Assembly (NCBI GenBank): GCA_002482725.1
Contig: DLGO01000029.1
Location: forward strand, 8,818 to 22,075
DNA length: 13,258 nucleotides
Source: Bacteroidetes bacterium UBA7692
GTDB lineage: Bacteria; Bacteroidota; Bacteroidia; Chitinophagales; LD1
Direction of reading: 5' to 3'
Shown: positions 1 to 8,800 of the stretch, piece by piece
How the letters are laid out: each line of letters opens with the position of its first letter
Position numbering within the stretch: position 1 is the stretch's first letter
Made by a program: the position numbers and the translations under genes
The notes under the pieces: generated by a model
The model's input: only the letters and a program-made list of their open reading frames with translations
The model's database searches: none
Told to the model about the DNA's origin: nothing

Positions 1-857
1 GGTTCTATGGCAACATAGAAGAGGTCTTTGATACATTAAATGGCAAGGAGCTATCCTATAACAACCTGGTAGATGTGGATGCATCGGTGAACCTGGTTGC
101 TGAATTTACCGAGCCAACGGTTGCTATAATTAAGCACACCAATAGTTGCGGACTTGCTTCGCGCGCTACTTTGGCAGATGCCTACAAGGCAGCCTTTGCC
201 TGCGACAGCACTTCGGCATTTGGTGGTGTAATAGCCGTAAACAGAACAGTAGATGTAGCTACAGCCAACGAAATGAACAGCCTGTTTTTTGAGGTATTGA
301 CTGCGCCGGGTTACGAGCCGGAGGCGCTGGAAATACTGAAAAGTAAAAAGAACAGGATATTGCTATTGAATAAAAAAGCAGCAGTAGCTGCTACGCATAC
401 CTTCAAGAACCTATTGAATGGGGTATTGGTGCAGGAAGCAGATACTACAGCCGAAACACAAAAGGATTTTAAACAGGCAACTGAAAAAGCACCTACAGCA
501 CAGGAGGTTTCTGACCTGGAGTTTGCTATAATAGCGGTTAAGCACCTGAAGAGCAACGGTATAGCATTAGTAAAGAACAAACAGCTGGTGGGCAGCAACT
601 GCGGACAAACATCGCGCGTAGATGCTTTGCAGAATGCCATAAAGAAAGCGGCAGAGTTTGGTTTTGACCTGCATGGGGCAGTAATGGCCAGCGATGCATT
701 TTTCCCATTTCCCGACTGTGTGAATATATCGCACCAGGCAGGTATTACTGCTATAGCACAGCCGGGTGGCAGCATCAAGGACCAGGATTCTATCAATGCA
801 GCCAATACTAACGGGCAGAGCATGGTAATGACAGGTGTTAGGCACTTCAAGCATTAA
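1..857 (+). CDS. purH: Bifunctional AICAR transformylase / IMP cyclohydrolase, 3' part
   Basis: The reading frame is open from base 3, upstream of the first in-window ATG, so the gene enters from the left edge; about 285 C-terminal codons are visible. PurH proteins are normally a little over 500 residues, so the N-terminal IMP cyclohydrolase domain is outside and nearly all of the AICAR transformylase domain is inside. The frame opens with FYGNIEEVFDTLNGKELSYN, the conserved lead-in to that domain. The catalytic Lys-His pair lies in IIKHTNSCG (K at 132-134, H at 135-137). Further signatures are SNCGQTSRVDA and, near the end, SDAFFPFPDCVN, QPGGSIKDQD and the terminal RHFKH. The enzyme catalyses the last two steps of IMP synthesis in the cytoplasm, using 10-formyl-tetrahydrofolate. 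It converges with bamA and is followed 23 nt later by its own terminator. No frameshift is seen. Confidence 0.97.
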   Translation, partial: FYGNIEEVFDTLNGKELSYNNLVDVDASVNLVAEFTEPTVAIIKHTNSCGLASRATLADAYKAAFACDSTSAFGGVIAVNRTVDVATANEMNSLFFEVLTAPGYEPEALEILKSKKNRILLLNKKAAVAATHTFKNLLNGVLVQEADTTAETQKDFKQATEKAPTAQEVSDLEFAIIAVKHLKSNGIALVKNKQLVGSNCGQTSRVDALQNAIKKAAEFGFDLHGAVMASDAFFPFPDCVNISHQAGITAIAQPGGSIKDQDSINAANTNGQSMVMTGVRHFKH

Positions 858-880
858 TTGCAGGCATAATTAAAGAACGG

Positions 881-916
881 AATGCCGCTACTGATTTCAG
901 TAGCGGCATTTTTTTT
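881..916 (+). terminator. Intrinsic terminator of purH
   Basis: A perfect inverted repeat (arms 881-893 and 898-910, core GCCGCTACTGA/TCAGTAGCGGC, 4-nt loop) runs into eight T residues at 909-916. The T-run is only on the plus-strand exit side; reading the other way the stem is followed by CCGTTC, so this hairpin mainly serves purH. Confidence 0.93.
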
Positions 917-1020
917 CTTTTAAGTTTTTCCGGTTGATAAGCATTCTTGTATAAGAAATAGAAAGCAATTGTTACGGGCTATACAAGTTTATCTTAGCTA
1001 AAGTCAGCTGCTACCAAAAT

Positions 1021-1058
1021 AAAAATGGCGCTTCTGAATTTCAGAAGCGCCATTTTTT
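1021..1058 (-). terminator. Bidirectional intrinsic terminator, mainly for bamA
   Basis: A perfect 15-17 bp stem (5' arm 1021-1037, 3' arm 1041-1057, core ATGGCGCTTCTGA/TCAGAAGCGCCAT) sits 22 nt beyond the bamA stop. On the minus strand the stem exits into TTTTTATTTT; on the plus strand it exits into six T residues, so it can also back up the purH terminator. The interval 918-1020 between the two hairpins holds no coding frame or clear promoter. Confidence 0.9.
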
Positions 1059-1079
1059 ATGCCTTGAATTTTCTTGTGT

Positions 1080-3791
1080 TTATTGAGGCTCGAATCCTAA
1101 GATGATACGGAACTCACCATACTTGCTGAAGATGTTGTTGCCTGCCTTAGGCGCCCTATCCCAACCTATACCGTAGTCGAAACCTAGTAGACCGAACATC
1201 GGAAGGAATACCCTTACACCTGCACCTACGCTTCGTTTAAGCTCATACGGGCGGTAGTCTTTCATCGACATCCAGTAGTTACCTGCCTCCACAAAGCCCA
1301 GCACGTATACCGTAGCCGATGGGTTAAGCGATATAGGGTAACGCAGCTCCATGGTATACTTGTTGAATATCGGAGCACCTCCGTCAGGTGATATGATAGG
1401 GTAACCACGCAAGCTTAAGATGTCCCTTCCCAGGATCTGTGAGTTGGATATACCATCGCCACCTATCTCGAAACGCTCGAAAGGCGATACACCTATCCTT
1501 GAATTGTAGTATCCAAGGAAACCAAGCTTAGCGGATGTTTTGAATACAAGATTCTTAGCGATGCTCAGGTACCACTCTGCGCTGAATTTCCATTTGTGGA
1601 ACTCTATCCATTTGTATTTATCGGTGTTGCTGGCCGTAGCGTAATCAAGGTTTTTGCGGCCTTTGAACATCAGTGAATAAGGCAATGAAGCGCTTACCGT
1701 AAAGCTGAAGTTAGAACCCCTTGTAGGATACAAGGGAGCATCTACCGAATTACGCGAAATGTTGAAGGATGCGCTAAGGTTGTTTGAGTTTCCTTCATTA
1801 AAGATAAAGAAGGAGTTTACATAGTTCTTCAGGTCATAGCGTTGGTAACTCAGTGCTGCTTCAACAGTAAACCATGTGTCAGGTTTTTTCAAACGCGTAC
1901 CCAAAGCTATAGTACCTGCAGTAGCTATATAATGCCCGGCTATCTTTCCTTCTGTGTCAAAACTGTTCAATCGCGTACGGTTGAAGCTCACAGTAAATGC
2001 GTTAGGTTTTTTGCCGCCAAGCCATGGTTCGGTAAACGATACAGTATAGAACTGGCTCGACTGACCTGTACTCTGCAAACGGATACTTAAACGCTGTCCA
2101 TCGCCCGAAGGAAGCGGGCTCCATGCTTTCTTGTCAATGATATTGCGCAGCGAGAAGTTGGTGAACGTAAGACCCAGTGTGCCTACCAGACCGCCTGCGC
2201 CACCATTGGTTTGCCTGCCGCCCCAGCCTGCGCTCAGCTCCAGCTGGTCGCTTGGTTTTTCTGTAACGCGGTACTCTATATCCACTGTTCCTTTTTCAGG
2301 ATTAGGGATAGGTATCATATCCAGCTGCTGAGGGTCAAAGTATCCCAGCTGCGTAATCTGGCGTTGTGAGCGGATAAGGTTTGCACGGCTGAACTTATCG
2401 CCAGGCAAAGTATATAGCTCACGGCGTATAACCCTTTCGTTGGTTTTGTTATTTCCTATGATGCGCACTTCGCGGATAATAGCCTGTGGTCCTTCGTTGA
2501 ACCTAAGCTCCAGGTCTATGCTGTCGCCATCTACACGTACCTCCATAGGGGTAACGCTGAAGAACAGGTAACCATCATCCATGTACAGGGAGCTGATATC
2601 TCCGCCATTGGGGCTGGAGTAAAGCTTCTCGTCCAGTTCGCGCTGATTGTATACGTCGCCCTTGCGGATGTTTACTATACGGCTAAGAAGTGAGTCCGGG
2701 TATTTTGTATTGCCATTGTAATAGATGTGCCTGAAGTAATACTGCCTGCCTTCATCTACCCTTATGTCAATATTCAGGTTGCGCGTATCGGTCTGATACA
2801 TTGTGTCGCTCACGATCCTGGCATCGCGGTACCCTTTGCTTTGGTAATAGTCCAGCAATTTTTGCTTGTCGCCTTCGTACTCCTTTGCTTTGAATTTAGA
2901 TGCCTTGAAGATGTTCAGGTTGACGAAGCGGTCAACGTAGTGGTAGATTTTGATAGGCGAAATGTCCGCCATTTTGTACCACCTGAAATTGGTATCGCGC
3001 ATGTTCTTTTTGAACTTGAACATTTCCTCCAGGTCAAACTTTACTTTTTCGCGGGTTTCTTTCAACTGGCTGCGCAGCTTGCCTTCGCTTATTGCGCTGT
3101 TACCGTAGATGTTGATGTGGTTGATCTTAACGCGCTGGCCCTTGCTCACCCAAAACTCTACTTTAATGCTGTTGGGGAAAAGAGGGTCAGGTAATTGTTT
3201 CACGTCAACTGCAGTATTCAGGTATCCCTTTTCTATATAGAAATCCCTGATAGTATTGACAGAAACGTTTTCCTGGCTTTCTGTAAAGATGCTGCCCACA
3301 CGGATATCCAGCTTTTTGCGCAGCTCTTCAGCATCGCCGTTTTTGATTCCTTTCAGGAAGTACTTGGATAGCTTTGCCCTTTCTTCCAGTATTATTTTCA
3401 GGTATATCTTGTTGCCTACTATGCTTTCGGTTTCTATGAGCACACTGGTGAAAAGTCGCTGCCTCCAAAGGTTTTTGATGGCTTTCGAGATGGGTTCGCC
3501 GGGTACTTTAATATTGTCGCCTACACGAAGTCCGGCCAGGGTAAGCAGGATCTTTTCGTCCAGGTATTTGGTTCCTTCTACCTTAACACCACCGAGTTCG
3601 TACTCTTTGGCTGCTGCATAGTCCATGATGGTACCCGGTACCTGGCTATGGGCTATGGCGGAGAAAAGGACTAAAAAAAGCAATGTGCTTTTAGATAAAG
3701 CGTTTCTCTTTATAACGTTAAGCATCAATAGTTGCTTTAATCCTAAAAAATGACAGGTGTTTAGCTTCATGCAGTGTGCGTGGTGAATCAT
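1080..3791 (-). CDS. bamA: Outer membrane protein assembly factor BamA (Omp85 family)
   Basis: BamA is the central barrel of the machine that folds and inserts beta-barrel proteins into the outer membrane. The 903 residues show a signal sequence, a periplasmic region with several POTRA domains (about residues 65-490; the last one contains IIREVRIIGNNKTNERVIRRE), and a C-terminal 16-strand-type barrel from about residue 510. The barrel carries LRGYP with Arg795, the conserved (V/L)RG(F/Y) motif of the loop that folds back into the barrel. The chain ends RIILGFEPQ rather than on an aromatic residue. The ATG at 3791 overlaps the uppS stop as ATGA, implying translational coupling. An alternative ATG at 3725 (residue 23) gives a cleaner signal peptide, MLNVIKRNALSKSTLLF through AIAHS, so the true start may be 66 nt further in. 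Family assignment is firm; the start is less so. Confidence 0.95.
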   Translation of the reverse strand: MIHHAHCMKLNTCHFLGLKQLLMLNVIKRNALSKSTLLFLVLFSAIAHSQVPGTIMDYAAAKEYELGGVKVEGTKYLDEKILLTLAGLRVGDNIKVPGEPISKAIKNLWRQRLFTSVLIETESIVGNKIYLKIILEERAKLSKYFLKGIKNGDAEELRKKLDIRVGSIFTESQENVSVNTIRDFYIEKGYLNTAVDVKQLPDPLFPNSIKVEFWVSKGQRVKINHINIYGNSAISEGKLRSQLKETREKVKFDLEEMFKFKKNMRDTNFRWYKMADISPIKIYHYVDRFVNLNIFKASKFKAKEYEGDKQKLLDYYQSKGYRDARIVSDTMYQTDTRNLNIDIRVDEGRQYYFRHIYYNGNTKYPDSLLSRIVNIRKGDVYNQRELDEKLYSSPNGGDISSLYMDDGYLFFSVTPMEVRVDGDSIDLELRFNEGPQAIIREVRIIGNNKTNERVIRRELYTLPGDKFSRANLIRSQRQITQLGYFDPQQLDMIPIPNPEKGTVDIEYRVTEKPSDQLELSAGWGGRQTNGGAGGLVGTLGLTFTNFSLRNIIDKKAWSPLPSGDGQRLSIRLQSTGQSSQFYTVSFTEPWLGGKKPNAFTVSFNRTRLNSFDTEGKIAGHYIATAGTIALGTRLKKPDTWFTVEAALSYQRYDLKNYVNSFFIFNEGNSNNLSASFNISRNSVDAPLYPTRGSNFSFTVSASLPYSLMFKGRKNLDYATASNTDKYKWIEFHKWKFSAEWYLSIAKNLVFKTSAKLGFLGYYNSRIGVSPFERFEIGGDGISNSQILGRDILSLRGYPIISPDGGAPIFNKYTMELRYPISLNPSATVYVLGFVEAGNYWMSMKDYRPYELKRSVGAGVRVFLPMFGLLGFDYGIGWDRAPKAGNNIFSKYGEFRIILGFEPQ

Positions 3792-4585
3792 TTTGCTTCG
3801 GCAGAAGCTTTTGGATTAGTAGAATCTATTTGTTCACCTGTTTTGCCAAACCTGCGCTGGCGGTTCTGGTAATCTAAAATGGCCTTGTACAATTCCTCCT
3901 TGCTGAAATCCGGCCAGAAAAGGTCGGTAAAATAAAGCTCTGAGTACGCCAACTGCCACAAAAGAAAATTGCTTATGCGCTTTTCTCCACTTGTTCTTAT
4001 CAGCAGGTCGGGGTCTGGTATATCGGAGGTGTACAGGTAGCTGCTTATAATTCCTTCGTTGATATCCTCTATGGATATTTTCTTGCTCTCAACGTCCAGG
4101 GCTACTTGCTTTACCGCACGGGTAAGCTCGCTTTTGCCACTGTAACTTAAAGCAAGAATCATGTCCATCCGTTTGTTGTTCGCGGTTTGCTCTATAGCGT
4201 CCTTCAATTCCCTGGCCGTAGCTTTTGGCAAAGAATCGATGTCGCCGATAGTGCGGAGGCGAATATCGTTTTTCATTAATGTTTTTAATTCCAGCTTCAC
4301 AGTTTTTAGCAAAAGCTCCATGAGCGCGCCTACTTCCTGCTGTGGCCTGTTCCAATTCTCGGTACTAAACGCATAAAGCGTCAAATATTTTACGCCGAGC
4401 TCTGCACAGGCTTCAGAAGTGTCCCTAACTGCTTTTACACCATTGCTATGGCCGAATATCCTGAGTTTTCCATGCTCCTTTGCCCAACGGCCGTTGCCGT
4501 CCATGATAATGGCGACATGGCGGGGAACCCTGGTGGTATCTATTTGCTCTTTAAGACTCACGTTGTGCATGTTTGTTATGGGCAA
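3788..4585 (-). CDS. uppS: Isoprenyl transferase (undecaprenyl diphosphate synthase family)
   Basis: This cytoplasmic cis-prenyltransferase condenses isopentenyl diphosphate units onto farnesyl diphosphate to make the C55 carrier lipid for peptidoglycan and surface polysaccharides. The 265 residues, a normal family length, contain IIMDGNGRWA with the catalytic Asp29, His46 in FGHSNG, FSTENW at 73-78, and the pyrophosphate-binding stretch IRTSGEKRISNFLLW with Arg197 and Arg203, followed by the conserved ELYFTDLFWPDF. All key residues are present. The ATG at 4585 is used here; an in-frame ATG at 4570 is also possible because the first residues are not conserved. It shares ATGA with bamA downstream and lies 97 nt from the DUF6089 gene, a gap that contains a promoter-like element. 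Exact product chain length cannot be read from sequence. Confidence 0.96.
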   Translation of the reverse strand: MPITNMHNVSLKEQIDTTRVPRHVAIIMDGNGRWAKEHGKLRIFGHSNGVKAVRDTSEACAELGVKYLTLYAFSTENWNRPQQEVGALMELLLKTVKLELKTLMKNDIRLRTIGDIDSLPKATARELKDAIEQTANNKRMDMILALSYSGKSELTRAVKQVALDVESKKISIEDINEGIISSYLYTSDIPDPDLLIRTSGEKRISNFLLWQLAYSELYFTDLFWPDFSKEELYKAILDYQNRQRRFGKTGEQIDSTNPKASAEAK

Positions 4586-4630
4586 TCAATGATATGTAAC
4601 TATAAAATAAAGACACTAAACGCAATATTT

Positions 4631-4662
4631 TAAAGTTATTATACCTAATCACTTTTCGACAA
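4631..4662 (-). promoter_or_regulatory. Candidate Bacteroidota promoter for uppS-bamA
   Basis: On the minus strand a TTG (complement of 4660-4662) is followed after 21 nt by TAACTTTA (complement of 4631-4638), one mismatch from the TAnnTTTG -7 element of Bacteroidota sigma-A promoters; spacing is in the usual range. It would start transcription about 40 nt before uppS. The match is by eye and such A/T-rich motifs occur by chance. Confidence 0.4.
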
Positions 4663-4681
4663 AGGTGGCGAAGATAAGAAT

Positions 4682-5518
4682 TTAGCGCGTACTAAAAGGT
4701 TTTGGGCACTGTATGCGCATAATGGTATAGCTGACGGTGACACCCAGAAACAGGTAGTCGTCCTTTTTAGGCGATTCGCCGCGCTGGTAATTTGGCTTGC
4801 CCGTAGGCTCTACGCCAAGCTCGCGGGAGCGGTCGGATAGCTGCGCGGCAAGGCCTGTGGAGCCGCCCGGCAGGGATGCATAGCTTGGGTAATTGCCACT
4901 TACATCATCCAGGTAATCGGTAAAAGTCTTCCTCCAGCCGCCTTCTATGCCTATATTCCACTCTTTCAGGGAGAATTTGAAGCCAAAAACGATAGGCACG
5001 GCAAAACTGTACAGCCTGTATTTTTTAACACCACTATAACTTGGGTCATTTTGCCCTTCGGTGCCCAGTGGCTGCAGATAGTACCACTTATTATTGAATT
5101 CTGCCTTTGGATTGAAGAAAAACAGGCTTAATCCGGTAGCGATATATGGGGTGAACCATTTGCGCTTTTTGGATTTGTCGTACTCCAGGAAGTTAAATTC
5201 TATAAGCGAAGTAATATCAATGATATTGGATTTGAAAGATAGATTGCGCTGGCGGCTACGCTCTATTTTGGTGGCATCGTCGCGAAACTGCACTGTGCCG
5301 AAGTTGCCACCTATACGGAAAGCACCGCGCTTTTTGATGTTGTACCTGTAGAAAGCACCTGCCGCAGGGCCGGGCATTTTGAAGCTGAAAAGGGGATTGA
5401 GGTCGCCATGGTAATTGGCCATACCACCAAATATGCCAAACTCGTGCACTTGTGCAAAGCCGGATTGTGCAACCAGTAGGGCTGCTACAGTACAAATATG
5501 GTAGAATAGTCTTTTCAA
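4682..5518 (-). CDS. DUF6089-like outer-membrane beta-barrel protein
   Basis: The 278-residue product starts with a type I signal peptide (KR, then a hydrophobic run, cleavage probably at GFA|Q near residue 22), so it is exported. The rest has alternating beta-strand segments such as FGIFGGMANYHGDL, GAFRIGGNFGTVQF, YIATGLSLFFF and FLGVTVSYTIM, as expected of a small outer-membrane barrel, and ends RIQCPKPF. In many Bacteroidota a protein of this kind (DUF6089) directly precedes uppS and bamA, as here, which supports the assignment. No biochemical function is established that I know of; a role in envelope assembly is inferred from context only. The start codon is TTG: no ATG lies between it and the upstream in-frame stop, and the first downstream ATG (residue 33) would destroy the signal peptide. 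A strong promoter-like box lies only 8 nt upstream. Confidence 0.85.
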   Translation of the reverse strand: MKRLFYHICTVAALLVAQSGFAQVHEFGIFGGMANYHGDLNPLFSFKMPGPAAGAFYRYNIKKRGAFRIGGNFGTVQFRDDATKIERSRQRNLSFKSNIIDITSLIEFNFLEYDKSKKRKWFTPYIATGLSLFFFNPKAEFNNKWYYLQPLGTEGQNDPSYSGVKKYRLYSFAVPIVFGFKFSLKEWNIGIEGGWRKTFTDYLDDVSGNYPSYASLPGGSTGLAAQLSDRSRELGVEPTGKPNYQRGESPKKDDYLFLGVTVSYTIMRIQCPKPFSTR

Positions 5519-5526
5519 AACGGCTG

Positions 5527-5558
5527 CAAAAGTAGCGATAAAACGCTGGCTTTGGCAA
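5527..5558 (-). promoter_or_regulatory. Candidate promoter of the DUF6089 gene
   Basis: On the minus strand TTG (complement of 5556-5558), 21 nt, then TACTTTTG (complement of 5527-5534) is a perfect match to the Bacteroidota TTG/TAnnTTTG pattern. The -7 box ends 8 nt before the TTG start codon, so transcripts would have only a few leader bases or none. Confidence 0.55.
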
Positions 5559-5609
5559 ATTGTTGCTTTTGGTTAAAGATATGTTTCGTTCTTTTAACGG
5601 AACGCATAC

Positions 5610-5890
5610 TTATCTTATAATGGTTATCGTGCCTTTATAATCGGTTTTGCTGCGGTAATCGAGCCAGGTTACTTTTATCTGGTATACAAATACACCCGGC
5701 TCAACCATTTTGCCGCCATAGTATCCATCCCATCTGAAATTTTTGTCACGGCTCTCGTACACCAGTTCTCCGGTTCGGTTAAATATTTGTATGCTCATTT
5801 GCTGAATACCATTCAGGTTGCCAAACCACTGGAAGAAGTCGTTGTTGCCATCTCCATCCGGGCTGAACAGGTTTGGGATATAGACATCAT
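5610..5890 (-). other. T9SS type B C-terminal sorting domain (CHU_C-like)
   Basis: This is the last about 95 residues of the giant protein. It shows the family pattern: IPNLFSPDGDGNNDFF, then IQIFNRTGELVYES, FRWDGYYGG and VEPGVFVYQIKV, ending KGTITIIR. Domains of this type are known C-terminal signals for the type IX secretion system in Bacteroidota. Confidence 0.9.
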
Positions 5891-8800
5891 GGTTTGGAAT
5901 AACTGTAACAGGTACTTCAATGCTGCTTTCGCAAGTGTTGCCGTGGATATCTACCGAGCCACTAAGTGTATAAGTAATACTTTGTGTGCCGTAGGCAGAA
6001 GCAGAGTCGCATAAGGTGCAGCTAAGATTGGTAGCCGGGCTCCAACGGAATACTGCATCGCTATAGTTGGAAGAAGCGATAAGCAGTACATTATTGCCCA
6101 TGTCGGTATATGGTGCAGATGGAGTTACAAATACCAGTACTGAATCCGGCTGATAAACATTGGCCACATCGGCAGTGGTACAGCCATTGCCATCGGTGAT
6201 AAGGATGGTGTAGTTGCCTGCGCATTTGTTTGTATTGATGACAGAAGCTGCTGAGCCATCTACAGTGTAGGAGTAGGGTAACACACCACCGCCGGCATAT
6301 ATGCTGAAAGCGCCATTGCACTCGCCAAAGCAATTGACAGAATCGTTAACCACAGAGTCTATAACCAGCAATGCGGGTTCGGTGATAATGGAGGTGTTAG
6401 TTGCTGTGCAGCCATTGGCATCTGTAATGGTAACATCGTAAGTGCCTGCTGGCAGATTGATGGCACTGGTTGCGGAACTTACATTTGGGATCCAGGTACC
6501 GGTGTAAGGAGTGTCGCCACCACTTGGGTTGGTGTTGATGCTGCCAAGTGCATTGCCGTTACAGGTATTATTTGTTGTAGTGACTGCCAACTGCACCTGT
6601 ACTACCCGCACAATGGATGTAATAATACTGTCGCAACTATTGGCAGAGGCTAAAGTATCGGAATAGGTGCCTGAAGTATTTACCAATGCGCCGCCGGGCC
6701 TTTGGTAAGATTGGCCGAAGCAGATGATGGTATCTACCGTAGTGAATGATAGTGGCAGTACCGTAAGCTCGGTTACAATGATGCTATCGCAGTTATTGAT
6801 GGTTTTTAGCGAAGAAATGTAGGTGCCTGCGGTGTTCTGCACGGTGTTGTCGGGCAGTGTGAAAGACTCGTTGGCGCAGATAACCGGAGTGATGGTATCG
6901 CGGTAGGTCGGGTTGACAGTGAGGTTGGTAGTAATGATGCTGTCGCAGGCCTGGAAATTTTGCAGGGTGTCGATATAGATCCCTGTGGCATTTACAATGC
7001 TGCCACCCGGCAGCGTGTAGGTAGCATCATCGCATATTACTGCATTTACTGTTGTGCGTTTTGGTTGCACTACTTCTACCACTATGGTGTCGTGTGCGGT
7101 GCAATAGGGTGCAAACAGAAGATCGTCTAGGGCAAAGTCATTACCTCCTGCCACGGTATTCTGATTAAGGACTGTGATGTTGGCAGATGTGGCCGAGCCG
7201 GAGTTCCATGTTATGTAGAACTGCGTCCAGTTGCACTGTACCGGGTCTATGGTAAATATGTTGCCTATCTGTGTGCCATTGATGCTAAACTGCAACTGTG
7301 CCAGGTCGGTAGTATTGCTGGAAACATTGGTAGCCCATGCGCTGAAGATATAAGTAGTATTTGGCGTGATGCTTATCTGTTGCTGCCATACGGTAGTGTT
7401 AGCAGTACCAGCGCCGTTTACAATCATCATATTGCCTGTGCCGCTTGTATGGTCGGTACATGCGGTGAAGCCCGGGTGCGTGCTGTTTGGGTTGGGGCCT
7501 ATGAAATATGTGGCGGCCGGTTGCGTATTGTTGCTATAGGTATAGGAGCTGGAGAACTGTGTGTTGCCCTGGCTAAAATCGCCATTGAGGATGACAGAGT
7601 TGCCCGGAACGCCTGCATCTACTATATAGGTAGTGGTTACTGCAGGGAATGCCTGTGGATTGGCGATAGTAGAATCGCTAAGCCCTGTGCGTGGGTGCCA
7701 TGCATAGAATGCTCCACCGCTGGCACTAAACTGTGTGGTGTCGCCAAAACAAATGCGCCTGTCGGACTCCTGCGGAATGGACGGACTGAAGACGCGCAGG
7801 TCAGAAACCACTATGCTGTCGCAGCCATTGGCAAGGGCAAAGGTATCGCTGTAGAAACCGGCAGTACTTACCACGCCGCCTTTCGGTCTGGTATAGCTGC
7901 CACCATTGCAGATAGATATAATGAAAGTGTCTTTCGGACAATTGCAGGTATGGATGGCTGTTGTCTGAAAATCGTAGGTGTTGGGGATTATCTGCCTTGG
8001 AATACCTGTGTAGGCATTACCTGCATTCAATACGGTGCCTGTTGGTGATACAGAAACAGGTGAGGTGCTTGCTATACCATCATTGTCTGTATCCGGATAT
8101 GGCCCTTCGAACACATCGAAGCAGCCATCGCCATCGCTGTCCAGACTCAGGAAATCCTGATTTGCGGCATTGTCGGTATTGGCTACTGTGTAGTTGATAG
8201 CGGCATTTATTTTGTCGTTATTTTCTAATGTGTTGAACAGGCCATTGCCGCCAAATGCAGCTGGTGCGCCATCTATGCGTCCATCCCTGTTGCCGTCGGC
8301 TTGCCTGTGCCCTGCTTCTATCAGGTCATAGATGCCATCGTTGTCGCTGTCCAGGTCAAGTGAATTGGGTATGCCATCGTTGTCGAAGTCGGCAAGGCAA
8401 TTTACTTTGTAGAAGGCCACATCGTCTATGAAATTGCCTGCACCCGGGTTGCCGCTACCTGTGGAGATAGCCTGGAACTCGAATCGGGTGGTGGTTTGCC
8501 CTGCGGGAACTACATACACTCCGGAGTATTCTGCCCATGCGGCTGTAGTGGTGGCGTATTGCCCTTGCGGTATAGTGCTGCCGGGAGCGCCTATGCGGAC
8601 TTCCATAACATCGGTACCTGAGCGTGCCAGGTGATGAACGTACCAGTACAATACATCGCCCGGAGTTGTGGCACCGTCCTGGTACAGGGCGGAATTCTGG
8701 GTGTAGTTAATCTCTGCGTGTTGGTTAGCATCATAAGATGTAACACCATTGAAGCTATTGCCCCACAGCTCTATGATATCATCGGTTGAGGTTGTTTCCC

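Noticed and set aside
311..850. A 179-codon frame antisense to purH.
   Set aside because: It overlaps strongly conserved AICAR transformylase sequence and has no motif of its own.
918..1020. A small RNA or small gene between the two terminators downstream of purH.
   Set aside because: No convincing TTG/TAnnTTTG promoter and no coding frame of useful length; the two hairpins are explained as the separate terminators of convergent genes.
5565..5600. A hairpin (CGTTC...GAACG) after the giant gene as a possible terminator.
   Set aside because: The stem is only 5 bp, the outer pairing is bulged, and no T-run follows on the minus strand.
7380..8048. A 222-codon plus-strand open frame within the giant gene, and neighbouring similar frames up to 9467.
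   Set aside because: The composition is a mirror of the Thr/Asn/Gly-rich sense protein, no domain is recognisable and no promoter is seen; a shadow frame.
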